A stretch of DNA of 40,486 bases, taken from IMG/VR virus record IMGVR_UViG_3300005578_000208, positions 1-40,486 of that record; one strand, 5' to 3'. The stretch is from a virus. Each line of letters opens with the position of its first letter. Positions within the stretch are counted from its first letter, which is position 1. Of the stretch, positions 7,625-14,596 are shown in pieces. The notes beneath the pieces are model-generated. The model had not been told where the DNA came from, made no database searches, and saw only the letters and a program-made list of their open reading frames with translations. A program made the position numbers and the translations under genes.

Positions 7625-7915
7625 CTAAAACGGCACATCGTCATCGTCAAAGCTGTCTGTCTGTGGCGGAGGCGCGCTGCGCTGTTTGTTGTTGTTATTG
7701 CGCTGCTGCTGGCCTCCGCCACTCGATCGCTGTTCCTTCGGCTGCAAGCTGAGGCTGATCGTGTCGCCCTTAGAAGTCTGCTTATCCCAGCCGGACAGCC
7801 AATACTCCTTTCCATCCACGTTGATCGATCCCTTGCGATCCGGATGGTTGTCCTGCTCCTTGCGGTCGTTAGTGAAGAGGACGCCTCGGTTGGTGTTGTC
7901 GTATTGCTTAGTCAT
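7625..7915 (-). CDS. SSB-like phage protein with acidic DDDDVPF tail
   Basis: A 96-residue protein: a small beta-rich body (GVLFTNDRKEQDNHPDRKG, KEYWLSGWDKQ), then a Gln/Asn-rich linker, then the tip DSFDDDDVPF. The last residues copy the acidic, hydrophobic tip by which bacterial SSB proteins recruit repair enzymes. It overlaps the ERF annealase gene by four bases, fitting a single-strand annealing module. It could be a divergent SSB or an SSB mimic. It ends with TAG and is transcribed from the early left operon, so TAG is a stop here. Confidence 0.6.
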   Translation of the reverse strand: MTKQYDNTNRGVLFTNDRKEQDNHPDRKGSINVDGKEYWLSGWDKQTSKGDTISLSLQPKEQRSSGGGQQQRNNNNKQRSAPPPQTDSFDDDDVPF

Positions 7916-8592
7916 GCCGCCTCCGCGTGCTTAGCCTGGTTTGCATGCTTCTTGAGCGCCGAGCGCGTGCCGCTTGGCAATAGATCCCATAGGGCTGCCT
8001 TCAGATCTGTATCTAGACCGCGATTGGCGACGGCCTCATGGGCGCCCTGGACATCGCTCATGTCCATGTATTCGCTGATGTTGGCTGCGAGCTTTTCCAG
8101 TTCGACGCGGTGCTCGTTGGTATAGTCATTCCAAACACCCGAGCGAGGCTGTCCGGATAACGCGTTGTCGCCCTGACGCTTCGCAGCTTTGGATGCAGCG
8201 TTTCCGTCATCGTCTTCGGGGGCGATGCCGGCGAGAGCCATCAGCGCGTAACGACGGGCATAGGTAAGCGCTGAACCCTCGCCCTGCGGATCGTTCTTGA
8301 CCGGATGCACGGGATAGCACCCACCGATCCACTGGCCGCTGCTGTGCAAGAAGCGGGTGTAAAGGACCGTGCGATCATCCACGATATCCGTCTGTTGCGT
8401 GTAGTAAATGCCGTTTTCCAGAAAAGCATCCGTCACCGCATCAATCACGGAATCAAGCGTGGCGTAGCCCGATCCTTGGCCGTTCTTCTTGAACTGATCG
8501 TTCTTGGCATCCTTCACGGCCGCCTTGAACTTCGACCTAGCCTTGATGAGCGCCGGCACAATCTGGTCGATGATTTCGCTGTTGAGATTCAT
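7912..8592 (-). CDS. ERF-family single-strand annealing protein
   Basis: A 226-residue protein of the ERF superfamily (P22 Erf type), which anneals complementary single strands in phage recombination and genome circularisation. Family-typical blocks are GSGYATLDSVIDAV (residues about 40-53), YYTQQTDI, and EGSALTYARRYALMALAGIAPEDDDGN (about 104-130). The C-terminal part is a variable helical region. It lies directly upstream of the SSB-like gene in the same operon. Confidence 0.9.
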   Translation of the reverse strand: MNLNSEIIDQIVPALIKARSKFKAAVKDAKNDQFKKNGQGSGYATLDSVIDAVTDAFLENGIYYTQQTDIVDDRTVLYTRFLHSSGQWIGGCYPVHPVKNDPQGEGSALTYARRYALMALAGIAPEDDDGNAASKAAKRQGDNALSGQPRSGVWNDYTNEHRVELEKLAANISEYMDMSDVQGAHEAVANRGLDTDLKAALWDLLPSGTRSALKKHANQAKHAEAA

Positions 8593-8594
8593 GC

Positions 8595-8663
8595 CTAACC
8601 CTCGTCCTCGATTTCATCCTCATCCGGCGGGAACTGCTCGGATGCGTATTCGGTGTCGTTCAT
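8595..8663 (-). CDS. Possible 22-residue acidic peptide
   Basis: A short open frame upstream of the ERF gene: MNDTEYASEQFPPDEDE followed by a few acidic residues. It has a good ribosome site, GGAG six bases before the ATG at 8663, and ends with TAG, two codons before a TGA. Very acidic peptides near recombination genes occur in phages, but the size makes this uncertain. The rest of the gap 8664-8827 shows no convincing gene. Confidence 0.35.
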   Translation of the reverse strand: MNDTEYASEQFPPDEDEIEDEG

Positions 8664-8827
8664 CACCATCTCCGCTAAGAAAGTCCCGGTGCTGCTGCAA
8701 CGCCGCCGGGATCGGCGCAGGAGGTCCACCAGCAGCTAGAGGGAGCTGCATTACGCTGCTAGACGCAGTGCAATGAGAATCGGGATATCGATCGCTATGA
8801 ACGTGGAAAGGAATTGCTTGATCGTTT

Positions 8828-10093
8828 TCATGATTCGATGGCCGGGTGGTAGTCCTCGGCATCCAGGCCGAACGTCCATGCCACTGCCTCGTGAGCGGTG
8901 CGCATCCCAGGAGGGACGCGTATCATGTACTCCTTGAAGCGAGCACCCTCTGGAGCATTGATCGCCGCCTTGGCCGCATCACCGAAGACCGCAATGGCTT
9001 CATCGCGCGTCATTACGCCATCCGGCTCCGGAGTGGAGTTCAGAACGCGAACCATGACCATGGGTTCGTCGTCGCGGATGTCTTTGCGATACAGGATGCC
9101 GGCCTGGTCGTGATTGATAACCTTGGCGCCCGAATCGAGCAGATACTTTGGTGCGCCATACAGCTCGATCATTACGCGGCGAACCTCCGCGTTCTGCTCT
9201 TTGGCAATGCGATCTAGGGTGATTGATGCTTTGTTTTCGATGATGTCAGCATCGACACGAACGCCATGAACAGCGTGAATACCCCAGCCGTCGCTATAAC
9301 CGATGGACTGCTTTTCAGTGGAGTGAAGTCGGCCACGGTCATCGACCGAAAGCGTTGTGGGACGTTCGGAGACGAGCGCGATTCCGTCGTACGGGAACCA
9401 CCAGTGGCAGTGCTGGGATTGCGTCATCCAAAGGTTCAGGCGTTCGCGCTGATCTTTGGTGTAATTGACGCCAATCTCATTGCAGAAGTCGTAGAAGACT
9501 TCCCACGCGCACCAATGCGCACCTCCGAAATAGTTTCTGAGCTGGTCCCAGAGCTGGTCCCTGAGCTGGTCCCAGAGCTGGTCCCAGAGCTGGTCCCAGA
9601 GCTGGTCCCCGAGCTGGTCCCCGAGCTGGCCCCTGAGCTGGCCCCTGAGCTGGTCCCCGAGCTGGCCCCTGAGCTGGCCCCCGAGCTGGCCCCTGAGCTG
9701 GTCCCAGAGCTGGTCCCCGAGCTGGCCCCTGAGCTGGTCCCCGAGCTGGTCCCAGAGCTGGTCCCCGAGCTGGTCCCCGAGCTGGCCCCTGAGCTGGTCC
9801 CAGAGCTGGTCCCCGAGCTGGTCCCCGAGCTGGTCCCAGAGCTGGTCCCCGAGCTGGCCCCGTTCGATGCCGGCGGAACGCATAGCACCCCACGCCAGAA
9901 TGCACATCATCGGCGACGAGAAAAACAGAACCGTAGGCTTCGGCTTGCCGATGGCCTGATACATCGCCGTAATCGACGCTGCAGCCTGTTCGCGGTCAAT
10001 TGGCTGCGTTGAGCGTCCAACGCTGAGCCAATGCTGGATAACCTCCTGCATCCGCTGTTCTTGCTTCTTGGTGAGCTGGGTAATCACGTCCAT
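8828..10093 (-). CDS. DUF6745-like protein with a Gln-Leu-x-Asp tetrapeptide repeat
   Basis: About 421 residues. After an N-terminal helix-rich part come some 27 tetrapeptides of type QL(G/W/R)(D/G), encoded by the 12-bp repeat at 9539-9862. The C-terminal part has NYFGGAHWCAWEVFYDF, SDGWGIHAVHGVRVDADII and NAEVRRVMIELYG, typical of DUF6745 proteins, whose function is unknown. The ATG at 10093 lies only one base from AGGAGG; the GTG at 10087 is better spaced (seven bases) and may be the true start. It is followed upstream by the gene at 10113, with which this family is often paired. Confidence 0.75.
   Translation of the reverse strand: MDVITQLTKKQEQRMQEVIQHWLSVGRSTQPIDREQAAASITAMYQAIGKPKPTVLFFSSPMMCILAWGAMRSAGIERGQLGDQLWDQLGDQLGDQLWDQLRGQLGDQLGDQLWDQLGDQLRGQLGDQLWDQLRGQLGGQLRGQLGDQLRGQLRGQLGDQLGDQLWDQLWDQLWDQLRDQLWDQLRNYFGGAHWCAWEVFYDFCNEIGVNYTKDQRERLNLWMTQSQHCHWWFPYDGIALVSERPTTLSVDDRGRLHSTEKQSIGYSDGWGIHAVHGVRVDADIIENKASITLDRIAKEQNAEVRRVMIELYGAPKYLLDSGAKVINHDQAGILYRKDIRDDEPMVMVRVLNSTPEPDGVMTRDEAIAVFGDAAKAAINAPEGARFKEYMIRVPPGMRTAHEAVAWTFGLDAEDYHPAIES
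9539..9862. repeat. 12-bp tandem repeat, 27 units, inside the DUF6745-like gene
   Basis: Units are variants of GAGCTGGTCCCA, differing mainly at positions 8 and 12. Because 12 is a multiple of three, copy number can change without frameshift, and no reading frame through the array meets a stop. This explains the long spurious open frames on both strands here. It is likely prone to slipped-strand expansion and contraction. Confidence 0.95.
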
Positions 10094-10112
10094 TCCTCCT
10101 TTGGAACAGGCT

Positions 10113-10433
10113 TCAGTCGGCAACGTTGCGGATGGCTTCGGGGGTGTATTCCCGCTGCTGGATGATTTCGTAGAAGCCCGGAGGCAGCTGGATGGTCGCG
10201 TGTTCCTCGTGCTTCACATCCGCACCGCTAGCGACATCGAGGAAGCGACGCACCGCGCTGTTGGCCTGTTCCATTGTGAATTCCTTGGCTTGCGGCTCGG
10301 CGATGGCGTGTGCATGGCCGGTGACTTCACCGTAAGCCAGTACGATCCGGCCGACGTTCTTCTTGATCTTGGCCTGCGAAGGAATTTCGTTGACCTGGCG
10401 AATCAGCACATCGCCCTGACGATACGTTTTCAT
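10113..10433 (-). CDS. Conserved partner of the DUF6745-like gene
   Basis: A 106-residue protein beginning MKTYRQGDVLIRQVNEIP. It has a VTGHAHAI motif, and the C-terminal half reads EEHATIQLPPGFYEIIQQREYTPEAI, ending VAD. The GHAH and EEH histidines and glutamates could form a metal site in a small beta-barrel. I recall this protein type being encoded beside DUF6745 genes in many phages and bacteria; the function is not known. Confidence 0.65.
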   Translation of the reverse strand: MKTYRQGDVLIRQVNEIPSQAKIKKNVGRIVLAYGEVTGHAHAIAEPQAKEFTMEQANSAVRRFLDVASGADVKHEEHATIQLPPGFYEIIQQREYTPEAIRNVAD

Positions 10434-10447
10434 GTGGCGTCCTCTGG

Positions 10448-10768
10448 TTAGTACGGCTCGATAGCCGCATTGCGTTCGGTGATGTTGTCCTCGGCCTTCT
10501 GGTCAAGCCGCTTGTCCACGGCTTGAGCGCATAGGTTGCCGAAGTGAAGATGGTCGCCATCACGAAGTGCGTTGATGGCTTCGAGAACCTTGGGATCGTT
10601 ACGGTGTCCACGCAGATAAGAGAGGAAGTCACACAGCGCTTCGCTCACTTCCTGGTCATCGGCGTATAGATCTGCCGACTCGCGCTCAATCGCTGCGTCC
10701 CGATATTCCTGGCGATCACGTTCGAGGTCATGGAAGTCGCCGATTCCAAGCGCAAGTACGGCGTTCAT
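10448..10768 (-). CDS. Unknown 106-residue acidic protein
   Basis: The start is the ATG at 10768, which overlaps the TGA of the upstream gene (ATGA). The product is charged and helical: FHDLERDRQEYRDAAIERE, DFLSYLRGHRNDPKVLEAINAL. There are no membrane segments and no metal motif. It is part of the coupled early left operon. No family is recognised. Confidence 0.6.
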   Translation of the reverse strand: MNAVLALGIGDFHDLERDRQEYRDAAIERESADLYADDQEVSEALCDFLSYLRGHRNDPKVLEAINALRDGDHLHFGNLCAQAVDKRLDQKAEDNITERNAAIEPY

Positions 10769-10956
10769 TTCTTCGACTTCCACGTTGCAACAGAAGCCTG
10801 CTGATCAATCTGCTTCCAGCCGTACCACGGCCCGATGTAGTCGATCAGCCTTACGAAGCCGTCATTAGGAAGCGCGACCTTTGCGCGATAGCAGCGATCG
10901 AACTTGCCGATGTTGATCTGGTGATCGCCGTGGATCAGGCGGAGCTGGGCGCTCAT
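10765..10956 (-). CDS. Unknown 63-residue protein
   Basis: Begins MSAQLRLIHGDHQINIGKFD and ends WKSKK; likely a small beta-rich fold. It overlaps both neighbours by four bases. No function is evident. Confidence 0.55.
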   Translation of the reverse strand: MSAQLRLIHGDHQINIGKFDRCYRAKVALPNDGFVRLIDYIGPWYGWKQIDQQASVATWKSKK

Positions 10957-11273
10957 GACTGCGCACCTCCGACGCGGGCGATGGCGACGCGGAGCCTCGG
11001 CAGATCTTCGAAGAACAGGCGGTAATACATGTCCGACGTGTCGCTGTCTTCGGCGCTTGCGATGATCGCCATGGCGTTCTTGCAGCTCGTCGCAACGGCG
11101 AATAGCTCAGCAACCGATCCGCGCGCCTCATCAAGCATTTCTGCCGTATGCGGAAGGCGATCCGCGCGCAGCTGGTCGGCACAGACTTGCATCACTTCGA
11201 GCGCAGGATGAATCGACGGCTTACCAGCCGCAGCCTCCCTTGCCAGCGTCTCGTAGTGGGCGCGGGCGTTCAT
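10953..11273 (-). CDS. Unknown 106-residue helical protein
   Basis: Begins MNARAHYETLAREAAAGKPS. The body is alpha-helical (MQVCADQLRADRLPHTAEMLDEAR) with an acidic stretch EDSDTSDMYYR. It is coupled by ATGA overlaps on both sides. It resembles accessory proteins of phage early operons, without a known role. Confidence 0.6.
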   Translation of the reverse strand: MNARAHYETLAREAAAGKPSIHPALEVMQVCADQLRADRLPHTAEMLDEARGSVAELFAVATSCKNAMAIIASAEDSDTSDMYYRLFFEDLPRLRVAIARVGGAQS

Positions 11274-11482
11274 ACCGCCACCCCACGATGCGCATCGGCA
11301 TACTCACGAGCTTTTGCCGCATTGATCCGAGCCGCATACATCCGTTGCGCGGCCATCTGCGCCATCTGCGGATCGGGATAGGTGCCGGGAGTGCGGAAGA
11401 CGGTCTCGTAGGTCTCAGTGTTAACCGCTTCACCGCGGAAGCTGTCGCCGATCAGTTCGGCATAGAAGGTGACGGTGGGCAT
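11270..11482 (-). CDS. Unknown 70-residue protein
   Basis: Begins MPTVTFYAELIGDSFRG, probably beta strands, and ends in an alanine-rich helix AQRMYAARINAAKAREYADAH. It lies second in the leftward early operon. No family is recognised. Confidence 0.55.
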   Translation of the reverse strand: MPTVTFYAELIGDSFRGEAVNTETYETVFRTPGTYPDPQMAQMAAQRMYAARINAAKAREYADAHRGVAV

Positions 11483-11485
11483 GGC

Positions 11486-11629
11486 TCAGTACCCCCGCAA
11501 GTCGCGTTCGCGGCGGACCACTTCCCAGCCACCAGCGCGAGCGACGATTTCCACATCCAGGCCAGCGGCTTCCAGAGCGTCAGCGCGGATTTCGGCCTGT
11601 TCCAGATCGGTGTAGATCGTGGTCTTCAT
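11486..11629 (-). CDS. Unknown 47-residue protein, first gene of the leftward early operon
   Basis: The ATG at 11629 has a strong GGAGG site seven bases upstream, which decides the start. The product begins MKTTIYTDLEQAEIRADALEAAG and ends RRERDLRGY. It is the first gene after the promoter at 11668-11696, so it would be among the first proteins made after induction or infection. It has no recognisable domain. Confidence 0.6.
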   Translation of the reverse strand: MKTTIYTDLEQAEIRADALEAAGLDVEIVARAGGWEVVRRERDLRGY

Positions 11630-11667
11630 GGTCTTGCCTCCAGCAGCCTCCTGGGCTGTTGGAAGTA

Positions 11668-11696
11668 ACGATATCACTGGTATTGGTAGTGTGCAA
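11668..11696 (-). promoter_or_regulatory. Leftward early promoter (PL-like) with repressor half-sites
   Basis: On the minus strand, TTGCAC (-35, 11691-11696) and TATCGT (-10, 11668-11673) are 17 bp apart. Two facing GGTATTG half-sites (11679-11685 and the complement at 11694-11700) lie across the promoter. The same heptamer covers the -35 region of the rightward promoter at 13014, so both are likely controlled by the repressor encoded at 12481-12966. Confidence 0.55.
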
Positions 11697-11744
11697 TACC
11701 AACGGTAATGAAATTTTATATGCCAAAAGTTATAGGCAAAAGAA

Positions 11745-11763
11745 AGCCCGCACTGGGCGGGCT
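11745..11763 (-). terminator. Rho-independent terminator after the lipoprotein genes
   Basis: AGCCCGC and GCGGGCT (11745-11751 and 11757-11763) form a 7-bp stem with a 5-base loop. On the minus strand it is followed by TTCTTTT. It lies 24 bp past the stop of the lipoprotein gene at 11787 and should end the repressor/lipoprotein transcript before the early left promoter. Confidence 0.75.
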
Positions 11764-11786
11764 AGGGATTCACATTTTCTGTTTGG

Positions 11787-12077
11787 CTAGATGCTTTTAC
11801 AGGCAACAAGTAGCGTCCGTGTGCTTGCAGCGCTTCCGAAGGCCCACCCATTGCCAGCCCCAAAGCCCGAAGTGCCGTCGCCATCCTTGCTTATGATGTC
11901 GTAGCCACCGGGGCACTGCTCTCCAGCCTTCTCATAGCAGTTGTTCCAAGTCATGGCCGATCCGGAACAGTTGATGCTCAATCCCTTCCGGCCATCTGGC
12001 ATAACAGTTTGATGCGCGACAGCACAGCCACCGAACATGGCCACAACCAGTACGATCAACGTTATTCTGAACTTCAT
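11787..12077 (-). CDS. Small lipoprotein, probable lysogenic-conversion protein
   Basis: A 96-residue protein from the ATG at 12077, with signal peptide MKFRITLIVLVVAMFGGC; the lipobox Cys is residue 18. The mature part has NNCYEKAGEQCPGGYDIIS, matching CYERAKKECPNGYKEVD of the neighbouring lipoprotein, so the two are paralogues. It lies downstream of the repressor on the same strand and is likely expressed in lysogens. Small phage lipoproteins in this position often block superinfection; that role is inferred. It stops with TAG. Confidence 0.7.
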   Translation of the reverse strand: MKFRITLIVLVVAMFGGCAVAHQTVMPDGRKGLSINCSGSAMTWNNCYEKAGEQCPGGYDIISKDGDGTSGFGAGNGWAFGSAASTRTLLVACKSI

Positions 12078-12316
12078 TGCTTCCCCCCAGTTATGCACTG
12101 CACCCTAAGCTCTTGGCGATTCAGGCCGGCGACCTGATCGACCTCTTTGTAGCCATTGGGACACTCCTTTTTAGCCCGTTCATAGCACACCGAGCTTGAT
12201 GTAGAGGCGCCGCACTGCACCATGACTAGCTGTTCGCCATTGGCGCCTTGTATGCGGGTTGCTGTTGAGCACGCAGTCACAGCGCATACGGCCAATAAAA
12301 GTGCCAATATCTTCAT
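12074..12316 (-). CDS. Small lipoprotein, paralogue of its downstream neighbour
   Basis: An 80-residue protein with signal peptide MKILALLLAVCAVTAC; the lipobox Cys is residue 16. The mature part has paired cysteines (MVQCGASTSSSVCYERAKKEC and VQCITGG) that probably form disulfides in the periplasm. It overlaps the next gene by four bases (ATGA). Context suggests expression with the repressor in the lysogen. The 164-bp gap before the repressor gene contains no convincing minus-strand gene. Confidence 0.7.
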   Translation of the reverse strand: MKILALLLAVCAVTACSTATRIQGANGEQLVMVQCGASTSSSVCYERAKKECPNGYKEVDQVAGLNRQELRVQCITGGKQ

Positions 12317-12480
12317 AGTTCCCCCGTCTCAGTCCATGCGAGAGGCGCATGTTTGGATTGCCAAACCAGCAAGGGGGTGCGAGATGCGATGCGACATCGA
12401 TGAAGTGATGGCGGCTCTAGTCACGTCGATCAAAGACCTGCGTGATGCGGAGCGGCGTCCCGATCCCCTGTTCCTAGCTC

Positions 12481-12966
12481 CTACGCGCCCTTATCCAAGG
12501 CTCGCAGCAGTTCCGCAACAAAACCGTGATTCACAAACTTTGCCGGAACGTGCTTCCGAAGCGCCTTCGCGACGTCCGCAGCTTCGGCTGGTCGATGAAT
12601 GACCATCGCTGCAGTAAGAGCGCCCAGGGCATAGCGCAAGGCATCAACATCATTCTCTAGCCTGGCAATGACGAGGTCGCTTCGGCGTTCATCACCCACG
12701 GCCGACGGCAGCAACACAACGCTTGATCCATTAACTGCCCTGACAGATTTCCCATACCTCGCACAGATCTTCTCTGGTGCCACGCCGAGGTATTCAGCCA
12801 GCCTTTCGGCCTTATCTATGGGGACTGGGCGATGACTGGTCACCCAGTGTGATACCTGGCTCTCTTGGGCACCCACATGGTCAGCCACAGCCGCATGCGT
12901 CAGGTTGTTACTAGCAATGGCGGCTGCCAGGGCTAGCGCCTCTTTGGTCGGCTGCTTCTTCTTCAT
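12481..12966 (-). CDS. CI-like repressor (lysogeny maintenance)
   Basis: A 161-residue protein with an N-terminal helix-turn-helix: NNLTHAAVADHVGAQESQVSHWVTS (residues about 20-44) then PVPIDKAERLAEYLGVAPEKIC. The C-terminal half is helical and lacks the Ser/Lys dyad of LexA/CI peptidases, so it is not obviously self-cleaving; induction may use another mechanism. It faces the rightward regulator at 13122 across the operator region, the standard immunity layout. It stops with TAG, consistent with standard-code reading in the lysogen. Confidence 0.75.
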   Translation of the reverse strand: MKKKQPTKEALALAAAIASNNLTHAAVADHVGAQESQVSHWVTSHRPVPIDKAERLAEYLGVAPEKICARYGKSVRAVNGSSVVLLPSAVGDERRSDLVIARLENDVDALRYALGALTAAMVIHRPAEAADVAKALRKHVPAKFVNHGFVAELLRALDKGA

Positions 12967-12998
12967 ATAGCAATGCTATTCGCGGTCCCTGCTGTCGA

Positions 12999-13039
12999 CC
13001 AATGTCAACGGTATTGCGCTATACCAATATCAATGGTAC
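12999..13039. promoter_or_regulatory. Repressor operator region (OR-like)
   Basis: Between the divergent repressor and Cro-like genes lie GGTATTG (13010-13016), facing ATACC (13021-13025), and imperfect copies CCAATG (12999-13004) and CAATGGTAC (13031-13039). The same GGTATTG element is at the leftward promoter. On the minus strand, TTGACA (complement of 13004-13009) could be the -35 of the repressor promoter. Confidence 0.5.
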
Positions 13040-13042
13040 TCT
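13014..13042 (+). promoter_or_regulatory. Rightward early promoter (PR-like)
   Basis: TTGCGC (13014-13019) and TACTCT (13037-13042) are 17 bp apart. The -35 lies within a GGTATTG half-site, as at the leftward promoter. The predicted transcript starts just before the hairpin at 13045-13080 and leads into the gene at 13122. Confidence 0.45.
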
Positions 13043-13044
13043 TA

Positions 13045-13080
13045 GAGCCACAAGGCCGGCTCATGGCCTTTATTTGGCTC
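13045..13080 (+). promoter_or_regulatory. Nested hairpin in the leader of the rightward early transcript
   Basis: GAGCCA (13045-13050) pairs with TGGCTC (13075-13080), and inside it AAGGCC (13052-13057) pairs with GGCCTT (13065-13070), the latter followed by TATTT. It may be a weak terminator or attenuator or an antitermination site in the early leader. The pairing is seen; the role is inferred. Confidence 0.5.
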
Positions 13081-13121
13081 CAGCCATTCCTGTTAACGAA
13101 AGCGAAGGGGAGTAAAGGGCA

Positions 13122-13475
13122 GTGAATCAGGGTGAATTGCGAGTCCTAGCCTCGGTTTCCGCACGTAATGCGGACGACCAGACGCTGCGGCTCTGTGCCT
13201 CAGAGGAAGAGGCGATTGCCGTGTCCCTTCGTCTGTCCGGCTGCCATCAGACCGAGATCGCCAAGCGTATGGGCATCAGCGGGGCCTACCTGACGATGCT
13301 GAAGAAGGGCGAGCGGGCGCTGACGGTTCGGATGGCTAAGCGACTGATCGAAGCAACCGGCTGGAATCTGGTCCGTCAGTACCGTGACCTGCAATCGGCG
13401 CTCCGTGCCGCCCAAGGTCGTCCGCGCGAGATGGACCGCATCTCTTACATCGCGAGTTTCTCGGAGGCCGCGTGA
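13122..13475 (+). CDS. Cro/CII-like helix-turn-helix regulator
   Basis: A 117-residue protein starting at GTG 13122. The helix-turn-helix is HQTEIAKRMGISGAYLTMLKKGERAL (residues about 42-67), followed by MAKRLIEATGWNLVRQYRD. As the first gene of the rightward early operon it is expected to act as a Cro- or CII-type regulator. The next gene overlaps its end. Confidence 0.75.
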   Translation: MNQGELRVLASVSARNADDQTLRLCASEEEAIAVSLRLSGCHQTEIAKRMGISGAYLTMLKKGERALTVRMAKRLIEATGWNLVRQYRDLQSALRAAQGRPREMDRISYIASFSEAA

Positions 13476-13609
13476 TTACCGACCAAGGCAAAGACGACCC
13501 GATTCCCTTCGAGCTGGGCAGCTGGGACCCCGTTGCCAAGAAGGCGGCTGAGTACATCAAGCAGCTGCATGGGCGAGAGGAACTGACCGAGGTCAAGGAG
13601 GCTGCTTGA
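13472..13609 (+). CDS. Small unknown protein, 45 residues
   Basis: The GTG start at 13472 has GGAGG four bases upstream and overlaps the previous TGA. The product contains DPIPFELGSWDPVAKKAAEYI and ends EVKEAA. Its stop overlaps the TTG start of the next gene, so it sits within a coupled operon. The function is unknown. Confidence 0.6.
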   Translation: MITDQGKDDPIPFELGSWDPVAKKAAEYIKQLHGREELTEVKEAA

Positions 13610-13863
13610 CCCGTCGACTGCAAGGTGGTGAGCGAAAGAACCGATTCCGCCGAATCCTCATGGGTGGTCGGCCATGGATCGAGTGTCACTACTGCGGTCG
13701 CCACCTGACGCTGATGGAAATCACCCTAGATCACGTTGTTCCGTTGTCTAAGGGTGGGGCCATGGGTTTGCGCAACATCGTGCCGGCATGTCTTCCATGC
13801 AATCGCAGGAAGGCTGACATGAACTACAACAACTTCGTTAAGAGGTTTGCGGCAATGAGCTAA
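13606..13863 (+). CDS. HNH endonuclease
   Basis: An 85-residue protein with an HNH fold: ECHYCGRHLTLMEITLDHVVPLSKGG, then LRNIVPACLPCNRRKADMN. The two CxxC pairs (CHYC, CLPC) bind a structural zinc, and the DHVVP histidine plus the NIVPACLPCN asparagine are the HNH residues. The TTG at 13606 overlaps the previous stop; an ATG at 13660 would still give the whole nuclease core. It lies in the replication region, where a nicking or homing role is possible. Confidence 0.85.
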   Translation: MTRRLQGGERKNRFRRILMGGRPWIECHYCGRHLTLMEITLDHVVPLSKGGAMGLRNIVPACLPCNRRKADMNYNNFVKRFAAMS

Positions 13864-13933
13864 CACCAAGCTTTCGAGCTTTCCATTCCCTGGGAGGGGG
13901 ATCGAGGCCACGCCCTGAGTGATGGGGTGAGAA

Positions 13934-14596
13934 GTGCCAAATCGAATTGTTCGAGAAAGCATCCTAAGCAGCGAAGCGGTCTGTTCGCTGAAATGGGATG
14001 AGGAAGTGTTCTACAGGCGGCTCATGTCGGTCGTTGACGACTACGGCCGCTGTGAAGCAAGTCCAGTATTACTGCGTTCACGCTGCTACCCGCTGCAAAC
14101 CGATCATGTGCGAGTCGCGGACATATCCCGCTGGATGGCTGCGTGCCAGAAGGCCGGTTTGATCCTTGTCTACGTCGTTGATGGCAAGCAGTACATCGAG
14201 CTTCAGAAGTTCAACCAGCAGCGTCGCTCTGTCAGCCGCTATCCGTCGCCAGCAGCTGATATCAATTGCAATCATTTGCTAGCAAATGCGCACTTAGACG
14301 TAGTCGTATTCGAAGACGTAGTCGATAACACATCCGCTAGCGCGGAACTTGACCTGCTGGAGGACATAGACCCCCAAGTAGCTCGTGACTTCAAGGCACT
14401 ACGAAAGGCCAAGAAGGCCACAATCACGCCAACGGTTATCGCTGGAATCAAGCGAGAAGCCGACAAAGCCGGTTACTCCCTGGAGGCCGCTCTTCGCACC
14501 TGTTGCGAACGCGGATGGCAGGGATTCAAGGCCGAATGGGTCACGGGCGATAACGCCTCGCAACCCGTGCGTCGCCAGCGTAAGGAGCTGTCATGA
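13934..14596 (+). CDS. Phage replication initiator (O-like)
   Basis: A 220-residue protein from GTG 13934, beginning MPNRIVRESILSSEAVCSLKWDEEVFYRRLMSVVDDYGR, a winged-helix start seen in phage replication proteins that precede DnaB genes. Residues 35-100 (SRWMAACQKAGLILVYVVDG) complete the winged helix. The C-terminal part is basic and probably contacts the helicase. ATGA overlap with dnaB supports a joint role in origin opening and helicase loading. Confidence 0.75.
   Translation: MPNRIVRESILSSEAVCSLKWDEEVFYRRLMSVVDDYGRCEASPVLLRSRCYPLQTDHVRVADISRWMAACQKAGLILVYVVDGKQYIELQKFNQQRRSVSRYPSPAADINCNHLLANAHLDVVVFEDVVDNTSASAELDLLEDIDPQVARDFKALRKAKKATITPTVIAGIKREADKAGYSLEAALRTCCERGWQGFKAEWVTGDNASQPVRRQRKELS

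Noticed and set aside
9539-9862. CRISPR-like array
   Set aside because: Units are 12 bp with no spacers; it is an in-gene tandem repeat.
9266-10012. Plus-strand frame with PELV repeats
   Set aside because: Caused by the 12-bp array, which lacks stops in all frames. The minus-strand DUF6745-like protein explains the region.
12384-12602. Small plus-strand frame near the repressor 3' end
   Set aside because: It overlaps the repressor gene in antisense and has no recognisable product, although a G-rich ribosome-like site precedes it.
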